Origin: Saccoglossus kowalevskii
Taxonomy: Eukaryota > Hemichordata > Enteropneusta > Harrimaniidae
DNA length: 10,354 bases
Direction: 5' to 3'
Assembly (NCBI RefSeq): GCF_000003605.2
Contig: NW_003150362.1
Span: 1-10,354 of the forward strand
The notes below the pieces were generated by a model. The model made no database searches. It had not been told where the DNA came from and worked only from the letters and a program-made list of their open reading frames with translations. How positions within the stretch are numbered: the first letter of the stretch is position 1; every line of letters starts with the position of its first letter. Positions 1 through 6,931 of this stretch are shown here, piece by piece. The translations under genes and the position numbers were made by a program.

Positions 1-288
1 ACAGTAAGGCCATGGCAATTATCAATCCTAAATGAGCATTTTATATTTAGAAAATGTAGAAAACTTACATTTGCATAAAATTAAATAGTGTAGAAACCCG
101 TGTTCCTTTTTAACATGGTCAATTTTATTTAAGATATAATAAAAGGTATGCAAGACAAAACCATTAATGAAAATTTGAGATGTTATTGACATCAATCTTT
201 ACAATCTAAAATCAGTGAGTGAAGTTAAAGTGTAAGTAAACATGGCAAAATTACTGGATGACAAATAAAGGTAAATAAATTATGAAAC
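1..288. other. AT-rich non-coding flank
   Basis: I see no gene, RNA gene or convincing repeat here. The stretch is AT-rich and ends at the left tip of the foldback element. Its last bases, tatgaaac, do not match the bases after the right tip (atgagcaa), so it shows no clean target-site duplication. Confidence 0.6.
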
Positions 289-619
289 CACAGGGAGTTG
301 GAATAACTTATTTTTATTATTAGAGAATTGAAAAAAAAATTCTTTATTCATTTGTCTACCCCCCCCCCCCCTCCACATTCATTTCACTGTGGTTTTATGT
401 TTACACTCACTGGGTGTCTATGCAAATTATTTCACTATATCTGGGGCTATTTACAATGTTTGATGAAGGATTATAATTTGCATAGAGTGTAAACATACAG
501 AGATTAACACCCGATAAGACAGTAAAATGGGTATGAATGCGAGACAAATGAATAAAGACAATTTGTTTTCAATTTTTTAATAATGAAAAATAACACACAA
601 GTTATTCCAACTCCCTGTG
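289..619. mobile_element. Foldback (palindromic) MITE-like element
   Basis: The outer 19 bases cacagggagttggaataac (289-307) are repeated as an exact reverse complement at 601-619. The arms stay alignable inward: attctttattcatttgtct on the left matches agacaaatgaataaagaca on the right, atgtttacactc matches gagtgtaaacat, and ctatgcaaattat (418-430) pairs exactly with 473-485. Only about 42 bases (431-472) form the loop, so nearly the whole 331 bp is one imperfect palindrome. It encodes no protein. This fits a foldback or non-autonomous DNA transposon relic. The tips read CAC...GTG, as CACTA-class ends do, but I see no convincing 2-, 3- or 8-bp target duplication, so the superfamily is unassigned. 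Its ends resemble a motif at 5570-5583 beyond the transposase. Confidence 0.8.
359..371 (+). repeat. Poly-C tract (13 C)
   Basis: Thirteen consecutive C's lie inside the left arm of the foldback element. The right arm has no matching poly-G or poly-C run, so the tract grew after the palindrome formed. Its length is likely variable and may be inaccurate in the assembly. Confidence 0.9.
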
Positions 620-1138
620 ATGAGCAAATGTTGTTTACGGGTTTATTATACATTTTGGTAGCCATCGCAACCCGATCTAAAAATGGAATATCTTGAGAAT
701 GAAAAATGGTATCATAAATCCATAAACGGCATTTGCTTTAACTTTTGTGCTCCTTTATGTTTAGCCCAACATATTGGCTAATATTTGACATATTGACCAA
801 CTTTGGTCAGATTTGTACTTTAAAGTGATGTACATGTGCATAAACTATTTTGAAGACAATATGACAAGACATGCCTAATATCTGGCTCAGGCATGTGAAG
901 ATAAAAAACAATCCTGTCTGCATGTGCCAAAGGAATTATCTTAATGTATAGGTAAATAAAAGTGATAGTACTTAAGTTTCTTTCTTTGCCAAACGAATAT
1001 TTATAAGATGGCCACAAAATGAGTAAAATATTGATTCTTATTAAATGCAGTTCCAAGAGTAGATCTTAAGAAAATGATCAAAAATGTCCCAAGTAATTTA
1101 CAGTGTATAATGCATCTTTAATATAAATCTTTTTTTTC
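620..1138. other. Non-coding 3' flank of the transposase
   Basis: This stretch lies between the foldback element and the transposase stop codon. A 7-bp palindrome (tgaccaa at 794-800, ttggtca at 803-809) is the clearest structure. A 78-codon minus-strand reading frame at 820-1056 has no recognisable motif and a low-complexity, Ile/Leu/Tyr-rich composition expected of translated AT-rich DNA, so I do not call it a gene. If the transposase is part of a transposon, this would be its 3' subterminal region. Confidence 0.5.
1117..1122 (-). promoter_or_regulatory. Candidate polyadenylation signal ATTAAA
   Basis: On the minus strand ATTAAA lies about 17 nt after the transposase TGA stop (1141-1139). 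It is the commonest variant of AATAAA, and a very short 3' UTR is plausible for a transposon gene. Such hexamers are frequent by chance in AT-rich DNA, so this is only a candidate. Confidence 0.25.
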
Positions 1139-2563
1139 TCAGAGATAGATTTTGAATGGTCTAGGCATGACACACATTACAGTTTCTCTTCTGATTTCAC
1201 CAAATCCAGCAACAAATTTTCCTGCGATACGCTGGACAGGCAAAAATGATGCTGGACCAGTAAACTCAAACATGTTACTGCACCATACCTTAACAGGTTC
1301 ACCATAGTAATCACACTCAGGGTGATTTTGGTACCAGCGTACCTTTGCAAATAAAAATGTCTGTGCTCTTTCCTCCGCAATTATTGACTGAGAAAAGAAA
1401 TACTCTATTATGCCTGGACGACAATGTTGTCCAGATGTGTCTATGCGACCACCAATACCGTGCCAGCTAGCCATTATAAGAGCAGATCTGGCATGTCTAA
1501 AATCCTCTGACCCATATAACCCATATATTAGTTCACATTTAATGGTGCTATATTGTCTAACAGTTCCACTAACAGAATCTGTATTGATATCCCCTAAAAT
1601 TGTCTGATATGAGTCTTTAAGATAGTTTGTTAGAGTATCATCTAAACACTCAATATATGCAGCACCTGTTGCTGTGTAGAACTGAGTAGTTGCACACCAT
1701 GCTGTATATGATGGGTGGACTTCCCCTTGCGATAACATAACACACTTGAAAAACAACTCCCGGTCATGATTAAGAACTGCAGTTTTGACAGTTTCACTCT
1801 TCTTGGGAAGTGAGTTTTCAAACTCATTCCTGAATATTGGTGGAAGAGTGAAGTCCATAAGTATTTGGGAATTTGTAAATTTCCTCATAATTTGTATCTC
1901 TACTGACTTCTGATTAGCACAGTGATCGGCTAGAACTCCATTCAGTCGCTCATATGGAAAAGTCCAAAATGCATAAATGGGCCCATAGTCTAAAATACAG
2001 TCAGCAAGGTGGCTATGTAAATGCATATTGGGTGTCACTGCATTTGAACCATAAATTCTCTCAAATTCTCTGCAAAAGTTCATTAGATAACTGTGGGATT
2101 TACCAACATTAGCAATGGTTATCACAGGAGCACATAAAAGGCTACATGCCAAAACATATAGACGCCAGCACTCTAACTCTGCATGTGACAAAATGCCTTT
2201 CAATGAAAACACAGAAAATATAACAATCCAATTCTTCCATTGTTCTGCAGTGAATCCACCAAAATTGCTGGCTATTTTGTGCGGTATTCTCCCCATGTCT
2301 GATGGAGTCTTTGTACTGTCTATCTGGTGCTGGATGTTTTCCATTTGATCCTTTGATATCTTCAATTTGTCAAGCCATATCTTTTTCTTCAAGTGCTTTC
2401 CTGTTCCAAGAAATAAATTGTGCAAAGGATCCACCACATGAAAACGAACACAGTCGAAATAAGGCAACTTCATCAGCACAGTATATCGAGCCCCATACCT
2501 ACTTTCAAATTCTGTTCTAGCTGTTTTGGTATTTTTTGTCAGAATCTCATTAACTTGCTCCAT
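1139..2563 (-). CDS. Transposase segment 3: catalytic Glu and C terminus
   Basis: This 474-codon open frame is the C-terminal half. Family homology starts about 20 codons before its first ATG, at 2623, with GAKPDFGGFETCPRRNN, so the ATG at 2563 is internal and not a real start. Landmarks are PYFDCVRFHVVDPLHNLFLG (residues 34-53), TPNMHLHSHLADCILDYGP (177-195) and PYERLNGVL (203-211), whose E205 is the likely third catalytic residue. A C-terminal region (about 375-474) with RWYQNHPECDYYGEPVKVW and PASFLPVQRI matches the usual ending of animal members. The frame ends FKIYL then TGA at 1141-1139, so the C terminus looks intact. No internal stop is present. Confidence 0.85.
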   Translation of the reverse strand: MEQVNEILTKNTKTARTEFESRYGARYTVLMKLPYFDCVRFHVVDPLHNLFLGTGKHLKKKIWLDKLKISKDQMENIQHQIDSTKTPSDMGRIPHKIASNFGGFTAEQWKNWIVIFSVFSLKGILSHAELECWRLYVLACSLLCAPVITIANVGKSHSYLMNFCREFERIYGSNAVTPNMHLHSHLADCILDYGPIYAFWTFPYERLNGVLADHCANQKSVEIQIMRKFTNSQILMDFTLPPIFRNEFENSLPKKSETVKTAVLNHDRELFFKCVMLSQGEVHPSYTAWCATTQFYTATGAAYIECLDDTLTNYLKDSYQTILGDINTDSVSGTVRQYSTIKCELIYGLYGSEDFRHARSALIMASWHGIGGRIDTSGQHCRPGIIEYFFSQSIIAEERAQTFLFAKVRWYQNHPECDYYGEPVKVWCSNMFEFTGPASFLPVQRIAGKFVAGFGEIRRETVMCVMPRPFKIYL

Positions 2564-3021
2564 ATGCCTGAAATTGTTCCGTCTTGGACATGTCTCAAAT
2601 CCACCGAAATCTGGTTTTGCACCAACTGACCAGTAATGAACTCCTTTTCACATTTTGAGCATCCACGTCTTGCCATATAACTTGTGAATCCACACAGCTT
2701 TCTGGTTGCAGGGATGTCTGATGCAGTACAGAGTATGGCTGCTCTGAAGGTTTCTGGCAAAAATCGAGAACCATAATGTGTTGTTGTTACACCCTCTGTC
2801 AATAAATATTCTAATTCTTCTACTAGGGGTTCAAGAAAGGAGTTGACATTCATTGATGGTTCTCTTGGCCCTGGTATAATTCCAATCAGGATTGTATTTT
2901 CCTTTTTATATCTCTCTGCCCTTGGAAGATTTAAAAGAACACAATATATAGCACCCACAGAATATGGTGTATGCTTGAATGGCTGAAACCAGTCTATATT
3001 TAACTGAAGTCCATAGTCCAA
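2539..3021 (-). CDS. Transposase segment 2: first two catalytic Asp
   Basis: The middle segment lies in a different frame from its neighbours and has no start of its own; the open frame begins at TTG, so it is not an independent gene. It opens with LNIDWFQPF, whose Asp (residue 10) matches the first catalytic Asp of Tnp2, then YSVGAIY and IIPGPREP, both hallmark family motifs. The second Asp is in ASDIPATRK (residue 102), followed by CGFTSYMARRGCSKC, where C121 and C124 are the conserved Cys pair. Family homology stops at about Q132 (codon 2628-2626). Downstream residues are out-of-frame noise until the stop at 2539. The overlaps with segment 1 (2906-3021) and segment 3 (2539-2563) are by-products of the frameshifts. 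Confidence 0.75.
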   Translation of the reverse strand: MDYGLQLNIDWFQPFKHTPYSVGAIYCVLLNLPRAERYKKENTILIGIIPGPREPSMNVNSFLEPLVEELEYLLTEGVTTTHYGSRFLPETFRAAILCTASDIPATRKLCGFTSYMARRGCSKCEKEFITGQLVQNQISVDLRHVQDGTISGIWSKLMRF

Positions 3022-4087
3022 GTTCGTTTATGAGGAAAGGTTCACCGTTTACCTCTAGAAACTCTCGCCATATTCTGCCATCATACACATCAGCAAGTAT
3101 TTGTGTGTGAACTTCTCTTTGCCGCCACTGCTCACACTTTCTCGCAAAATCTTTCCTTTGTAGAAGTTTTTTCAGGGAATTTGTTATAGATGTATAGCAA
3201 TAGACTTTGTGGGGATAATAGTGTTTCTTCCCACCTTGCAAAATAACTTCCCTGAATAAACTTGCACCACACGGTTGTCGAAATCTTCTTTGAGAATGCC
3301 GTGGGTATTCAACATGGTAACAATTGATTGGAACTTGTGTGCCATTTCTTTGTTCAAAACACTGTTCATACCGATATGTATGACTACACTTTGGACAAAC
3401 AATAAACTTAGTGAAATTGTCACTCAAAAGTCCCATCTTCTTCTTCAACAAATACAGTGTTCCTGGGAATATGGCTGATAAAGCTGCCAGCCATGGTGAA
3501 AAACGTCCACCAATAGTGAACAATGTTTGTAGGAATGTAAGTAATGATGCAATACCATTCTCAGACATGTTGAATGTGGTCCACCAATAGCAGATGAAAA
3601 TACACAACCAGTTTAATAGAACAAGCATGTATTTCTGCTCAGACACAGGTCCATCAACAACTATGGGGGTTTCATGTGCTGTTTTAACCTGCTCAAAATC
3701 CTGTAGTATTTCCTCCTCAGTTACACTGTCCCAGTATTCAGTTTGAAAGGCATGATTGTGTGCCACAGATGGCCCATCAGATATATCTTCAAAATAGATC
3801 TTGTCTTCCTCAAGAAATGAATCACATAATATATCATCACTGGACTGGTCATGATCAAGCAACAAGTCTTCTTCATTGTCATCTACTTGTACAGAATTCC
3901 TCTCAGCACCAACATCTTCTATTTCAGTAGAGTGATTGAGATTATCATCACTGTCTGATGAGTAATCTGGTTGTTTACATTTCCATGAATTTGACACTTC
4001 GTTATAATACTTCCCATGATGTCGCTTGAATGTCCTCCATGAAAGTGTGTCATCACAGTGTGGACAGTATTCTCGCTTCTTTCCCAT
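2906..4087 (-). CDS. Transposase segment 1: finger, acidic linker, Cys block
   Basis: This 393-codon open frame holds the N-terminal third of the transposase. Residues 8-24 form a Cys/His finger (C8, C11, H23 or H24, perhaps C37) in the context YCPHCDDTLSWRTFKRHH, likely DNA binding. Residues 41-105 are strongly acidic and Ser/Asp-rich, probably disordered. Residues 150-225 are hydrophobic and aromatic; the family shares this stretch, so I do not read it as membrane segments of a separate protein. A Cys/His block follows (C231, C234, C243, C256, H264, C273), likely zinc-binding. The motif YDGRIWREF at 335-343 leads into the catalytic domain. True homology ends near residue 355-356 (codon 3022-3020). 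The remaining 37 or so residues to the stop are out-of-frame sequence produced by the first frameshift. Confidence 0.8.
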   Translation of the reverse strand: MGKKREYCPHCDDTLSWRTFKRHHGKYYNEVSNSWKCKQPDYSSDSDDNLNHSTEIEDVGAERNSVQVDDNEEDLLLDHDQSSDDILCDSFLEEDKIYFEDISDGPSVAHNHAFQTEYWDSVTEEEILQDFEQVKTAHETPIVVDGPVSEQKYMLVLLNWLCIFICYWWTTFNMSENGIASLLTFLQTLFTIGGRFSPWLAALSAIFPGTLYLLKKKMGLLSDNFTKFIVCPKCSHTYRYEQCFEQRNGTQVPINCYHVEYPRHSQRRFRQPCGASLFREVILQGGKKHYYPHKVYCYTSITNSLKKLLQRKDFARKCEQWRQREVHTQILADVYDGRIWREFLEVNGEPFLINELGLWTSVKYRLVSAIQAYTIFCGCYILCSFKSSKGREI

Positions 4088-4090
4088 TGT

Positions 4091-4108
4091 TCTGAAAAAA
4101 TGATAACA
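4091..4108 (-). promoter_or_regulatory. 3' splice acceptor just before the transposase ATG
   Basis: On the minus strand a T-rich tract ending ttttttcag abuts AACAATGG, so an exon would begin at 4091 and the ATG would lie 4 nt inside it. The pyrimidine run, CAG and tight fit to the start codon make a good acceptor consensus. It suggests a non-coding first exon upstream. Confidence 0.5.
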
Positions 4109-4675
4109 GAGAACATTTAATATATCGACAGGAACTGCAGCTTTTTAGCATTAACTTATAAAAGTACATATCTGCAGACAATAATTCATATCTAATATAA
4201 TTTAAGGTTCTAACGTGAGAAATTTTTTAGTAAAGATATTTGTTTTTGATACAGCGATCCTGAGAACAGTGCAAAAAATTTTTGCTCATTCTATACTCAA
4301 CAGCGCCATTTATTTGACATGCCCACAATCTTAAATATGTACCAGAATAATGGCCAACATATTGAGGAATAATGAATGTTGTTTTGTGAATAAACTGACC
4401 ATTGTTTTTACTAAATATAAAATATTCTAATTTGTAGAGCATTACTGAAAACATAACTCAACTTATTATTACTTTGCCCTGGATATCAGGTGATAACATG
4501 ACAACATTACTTTAACTTAAAACATCAAGAATTTACATTTTTTTTGTAAACTATGCTTTGGCATCATATGGTAATTTTATGCTAATTATACATGACATCA
4601 AGCGCATCAGTTTCGTTCGTAGTTGTGATCGTCATCGCATGTTGTTTTCTATTTTAGCAACATGTCTTGAATCAA

Positions 4676-4681
4676 ACTTAC
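4676..4681 (-). promoter_or_regulatory. Candidate 5' splice donor GTAAGT
   Basis: Minus-strand GTAAGT, preceded by AACT, could pair with the acceptor at 4092 to define an intron of about 590 nt in the transposase 5' UTR. It matches the donor consensus, but other donors are possible and no transcript evidence is available here. Confidence 0.25.
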
Positions 4682-4813
4682 AGTTGGCTTTACTTTAACA
4701 CCCCTTTAAAAAAGTCATTTTTGGCCATTATAATAGACACTATTTTCTTAATGGCCAGAATATTGAACAGAATTTACCAGTGTTTTAGAATGGTGGTTTT
4801 AATGACCCATGTT

Positions 4814-4821
4814 TTTTTATA
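4814..4821 (-). promoter_or_regulatory. Candidate TATA box TATAAAAA
   Basis: Minus-strand TATAAAAA lies about 130 nt upstream of the candidate donor. Together they would give a short untranslated first exon of roughly 100 nt for the transposase. AT-rich DNA yields many such boxes, so this is a weak call. Confidence 0.2.
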
Positions 4822-5304
4822 CTGGTCAGAATAATTGCAATTAACTGATGGAGTTGATGAACATTTTTTTAATGGGCAGTATAGTGGTCATTTTATTTGT
4901 TATTACATGTATAAAAAGACCAGTATTTTTGTTCATGTCACTAATATAATATAATAAAAAACCCTGCTACCTCGTGTGACCTCAATAAATGTGTGGGAAT
5001 TAATTTTTTCAAGTTTGACTGGCGCGTGCAAGTACACTTAAATGAAATTTCGTGAATATTGCCTTCGACCCCCAGTGAAATTTCATAGTAACACTGATGC
5101 CAGTGACTGCTAGTGGACTACATAACCTGCAGAGTATTTACATGGTGTTGAATCATAGGACGATTACAGTACTGCAACTGGCACATTAAGGTATGAATTT
5201 GTAATTATTTTACCATTTTACACTGACTTCAATACAAAATTAGATACTTTTGTTGTTGTTTATGTACCAGGATAGTCTTTTGGGTCTTTCGTTTTTTCAA
5301 AAAT

Positions 5305-5312
5305 TATATAAA
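5305..5312 (+). promoter_or_regulatory. Candidate TATA box TATATAAA
   Basis: TATATAAA matches the TATA consensus. A start site about 30 nt downstream would lie near 5340, upstream of the ATG at 5417 that opens a possible two-exon reading frame. Only the arrangement lends it weight. Confidence 0.2.
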
Positions 5313-5416
5313 TCAAAAAACACTGTGGCATTTGCGCTATGTACTATCGGTATTATACCTTTTTTTGAGAATTTTTTTTTTTTCTATGAGAAAAAGCATG
5401 TTTTTCTCCTCTCAAA

Positions 5417-5809
5417 ATGAATGTGCAACGTTTTGTTCAGTCATGGTACACTGCAGCTGCATGTAAGTACTGCTTCATTATCATTCATAATTGTCAAACA
5501 ACAAGCTCAAGTAGGTGTTAATGAGGATTAGCTCCTATGCTTGTTAATAAAAGAAAAGTATAAACAAAGGTTATTTCAACTCCTGAAATCTGCAAAAAAC
5601 ATCAACGTAAATTTGTTTCCATTCATGGCAATGTTACAAATTATTAATAATTTAACTGACTGCTAAATGTTTTTTTTGAACATTTACGAAGATTATGTAC
5701 TAGTATATTGTTGTTTTTTTTCTCTTCAGACAATAACAGCAATAGTGTACTTGGGAAATGTCACTTAGCGACCATGTATGAACTATGTATATTATGCCAC
5801 GGTTACTAA
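5417..5809 (+). CDS. Speculative two-exon 41-residue ORF
   Basis: The ATG at 5417 opens MNVQRFVQSWYTAAA and reaches a good donor, GTAAGT, at 5463-5468. A strong acceptor (ttgttttttttctcttcag) ends at 5729. Splicing 5462 to 5730 keeps the frame open through YNNSNSVLGKCHLATMYEL and a C-x-x-C-H ending, with a stop at 5807-5809 inside a hairpin. I recognise no family. Each signal is ordinary and the product is short, so chance is a real alternative. Unspliced, the first exon would read 34 codons to a TAA. Confidence 0.15.
5570..5583 (-). repeat. Inverted copy of the foldback tip motif
   Basis: Minus-strand ggagttgaaataac matches ggagttggaataac at 294-307 in 13 of 14 bases, in the orientation expected of a right-hand terminal repeat. 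The adjoining inner sequence is similarly T-rich, ending in attaa on both sides. It is a candidate right end for a transposon enclosing the transposase. The outer bases diverge (TTTCA against CACAG). Confidence 0.4.
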
Positions 5810-5827
5810 AAATGTTTTTTAGTAACC
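5801..5827. repeat. Short perfect hairpin, 12-bp arms
   Basis: ggttactaaaaa (5801-5812) and tttttagtaacc (5816-5827) are exact reverse complements around a 3-base spacer. Two more pairs form beyond one mismatch. It lacks the long U-run of a bacterial terminator, and the host is eukaryotic, so its role, if any, is unknown. Confidence 0.7.
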
Positions 5828-6047
5828 ATGATTATGCTCATAACGTAAATAACCATACAGAATCCTATTTTCCTGTAAACTAGTGTAGATGATATATGCC
5901 CACAATACAACAGTTCATTTTCTTTGTGCACAAAAGGAAAATGTAAAACTCATACTCAAAATAACTTTTAATTTAGCACGGATTCAAACTAAATTTCAAT
6001 TAAATCTAATATTCTTTGCCCATCTTTGAGCCCAATATGATTTGAAC
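5828..6047. other. AT-rich stretch without features
   Basis: I see no reading frame, repeat or structured motif that I could defend here. Confidence 0.5.
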
Positions 6048-6140
6048 ATGGAGGTAGAAAGGAGAAGGAGTGAGGATACTATGGTTTCCGCTGGTTTCAT
6101 GATGCTTTGGATTTGTTTACTCAGTGCACATCGTAATTAG
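6048..6140 (+). CDS. Small ORF, 30 residues, strong Kozak context
   Basis: The ATG at 6048 has A at -3 and G at +4 and opens a 30-codon frame ending in TAG at 6138-6140. It starts with a charged MEVERRRSED, then a hydrophobic run TMVSAGFMMLWICLLSA that resembles a signal or membrane segment. It matches no family I know. It may be an upstream ORF, a first coding exon or chance. It lies just before the GC-richer island with the NRF1-like site. Confidence 0.15.
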   Translation: MEVERRRSEDTMVSAGFMMLWICLLSAHRN

Positions 6141-6210
6141 TTTGCAAACACGCTGTCACAGTTACGTGTTTCGGCTATATTCGGAAGCTTCACGAAGATT
6201 CTCAACGCAC

Positions 6211-6219
6211 TGCGCATGC
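6211..6219. promoter_or_regulatory. NRF1-like site TGCGCATGC
   Basis: TGCGCATGC fits the core of the palindromic NRF1 recognition sequence found in many animal CpG promoters. The surrounding 6150-6350 has more CpG than the neighbouring AT-rich DNA. This hints at a promoter, but no clear gene follows on either strand. Confidence 0.3.
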
Positions 6220-6275
6220 CCAAACAGATAACAATAATACAAAATGCAGCGAAAGACGTACACTGAGTGTACTCA

Positions 6276-6548
6276 ATGCCCCAAATCTATTGCAACAAAA
6301 GGCGCGATTTTCAACATCTGCGCAGTTCTGCACAGTTTTGCACACCGATGGAAAATGACCTGTCAAAACATCTTGTTATAATCTTATCATGTATCTTTAA
6401 TTTTCACTGCGGAAATTTGCGGGATTTTTTTAATCAATGTCCAAAGTTGGACGACTATTGCGATGAAAAATATCAGAAAAGAAGTAATCACACTTCTTGG
6501 AAGCGTCCGTATGTAGAATTTTCGGTGCCTACAAACTTCATATTATAA
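6276..6548 (+). CDS. Hypothetical 90-residue ORF
   Basis: This is the longest open frame outside the transposase, starting with ATG at 6276 (MPQIYCNKRRDF) and ending with TAA at 6546-6548. It has six Cys spread along its length, a hydrophobic patch (HLVIILSCIFNF) and a basic, Lys/Arg-containing end. No family motif is recognisable. It lies just after the NRF1-like site and is followed by AATAAA at 6616-6621, which is the arrangement of a small gene. An open frame of this length is, however, expected by chance a few times in a window of this size. Confidence 0.15.
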   Translation: MPQIYCNKRRDFQHLRSSAQFCTPMENDLSKHLVIILSCIFNFHCGNLRDFFNQCPKLDDYCDEKYQKRSNHTSWKRPYVEFSVPTNFIL

Positions 6549-6615
6549 AAAAAATACTCAGTATATTTAATATAATATACATTAATTTTTTTTTAATTTT
6601 GTTGGTAAAGTATTG

Positions 6616-6621
6616 AATAAA
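6616..6621 (+). promoter_or_regulatory. AATAAA hexamer, candidate polyadenylation signal
   Basis: AATAAA lies about 70 nt after the stop of the hypothetical ORF ending at 6548. A second one, at 6770-6775, is inside a weak stem (gtatgat 6760-6766, atcatac 6788-6794). Both could mark transcript ends, but they are common in AT-rich DNA. Confidence 0.2.
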
Positions 6622-6931
6622 CAAGCAGCCTCTCCTGTTTTTCTAATCAGACCTTGTTCTCGTCTTTTTATTTTATTATGCTTTCATTTTGTCTTCATTT
6701 GTATTTTGTCTTGCCATTTTGAATGTATCTGAAACTTTATTATCTAGATCCTAATCAGGGTATGATTTCAATAAAGTCATTATTATTATCATACATGGCA
6801 AATTGAATAACCCCATAGCCTCATATTGTAGTTTTAAGGTGTATTTACATGCATATGGTCACTGTGTCATTCCTACTGATAAAAAGAATAGGCCTAGGAT
6901 GTAAACATACCAGTCTTTTTCTTAGCACGAT

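Larger units (their letters stand above)
1139..4087 (-). pseudogene. EnSpm/CACTA-type Tnp2 transposase, two frameshifts
   Basis: The encoded protein resembles the Tnp2 family (Transposase_21) of CACTA/EnSpm DNA transposons. These transposases cut the element out at its terminal repeats in the nucleus and reinsert it with a short target duplication. Reading from the ATG at 4087, homology is continuous over about 980 codons but uses three segments in two frames: 4087-3020, then about 3018-2626 in a shifted frame, then 2623-1139 back in the first. One extra base near 3018-3019 and one missing base near 2624-2625 explain this. The likely catalytic residues are D in NIDWFQPF (codon 2994-2992), D in ASDIPATRK (2718-2716) and E in PYERLNGVL (1951-1949), matched by motif to plant Tnp2. 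The length and the C-terminal tail look complete. The ATG has A at -3 and G at +4 and follows a splice acceptor by 4 nt. I call it a pseudogene because translation as written stops at 2906; sequencing error could equally explain the shifts. Confidence 0.85.
4109..5304. other. Non-coding 5' flank with dispersed TGGYCAG motifs
   Basis: I see no convincing gene. Short related motifs recur in both orientations: aatggccagaatatt (4750-4764), taccagtgtttt (4775), tatactggtcagaata (4818-4833), atgggcagtatagtggtca (4872-4890) and agaccagtattttt (4917-4930). Related ones occur at 4340-4356 and 4393-4408. CACTA transposons commonly carry short subterminal repeats that bind an accessory protein, so these may be remnants. 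A short inverted repeat (atgaaatttc 5042-5051, gaaatttcat 5077-5086) with ccagtg and gtgaatatt words may be an old MITE scrap. Confidence 0.35.

Noticed and set aside
281-627. 8-bp target duplication around the foldback (tatgaaac / atgagcaa)
   Set aside because: Only a partial, offset resemblance (atgaa against atgag); not a convincing duplication.
820-1056. 78-codon minus-strand frame downstream of the transposase
   Set aside because: No family motif, composition typical of translated AT-rich DNA, and similar frames are expected by chance.
1177-2629. Several 60-77 codon frames overlapping the transposase
   Set aside because: They are antisense or alternate-frame shadows of the transposase segments.
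2539-3021. Segment 2 as a separate gene
   Set aside because: It begins mid-domain at TTG and its motifs are the missing central part of the transposase.
2621-3022. Programmed frameshifting or introns as the cause of the frame changes
   Set aside because: Homology is continuous to within a base or two at both points, leaving no room for an intron, and I see no classic slippery heptamer. Two opposite indels are simpler.
3184-3423. 79-codon minus-strand frame
   Set aside because: It overlaps the Cys-rich block of segment 1 in another frame.
4227-4454. 75-codon minus-strand frame upstream of the transposase
   Set aside because: No motif; it lies in the likely intron or 5' flank.
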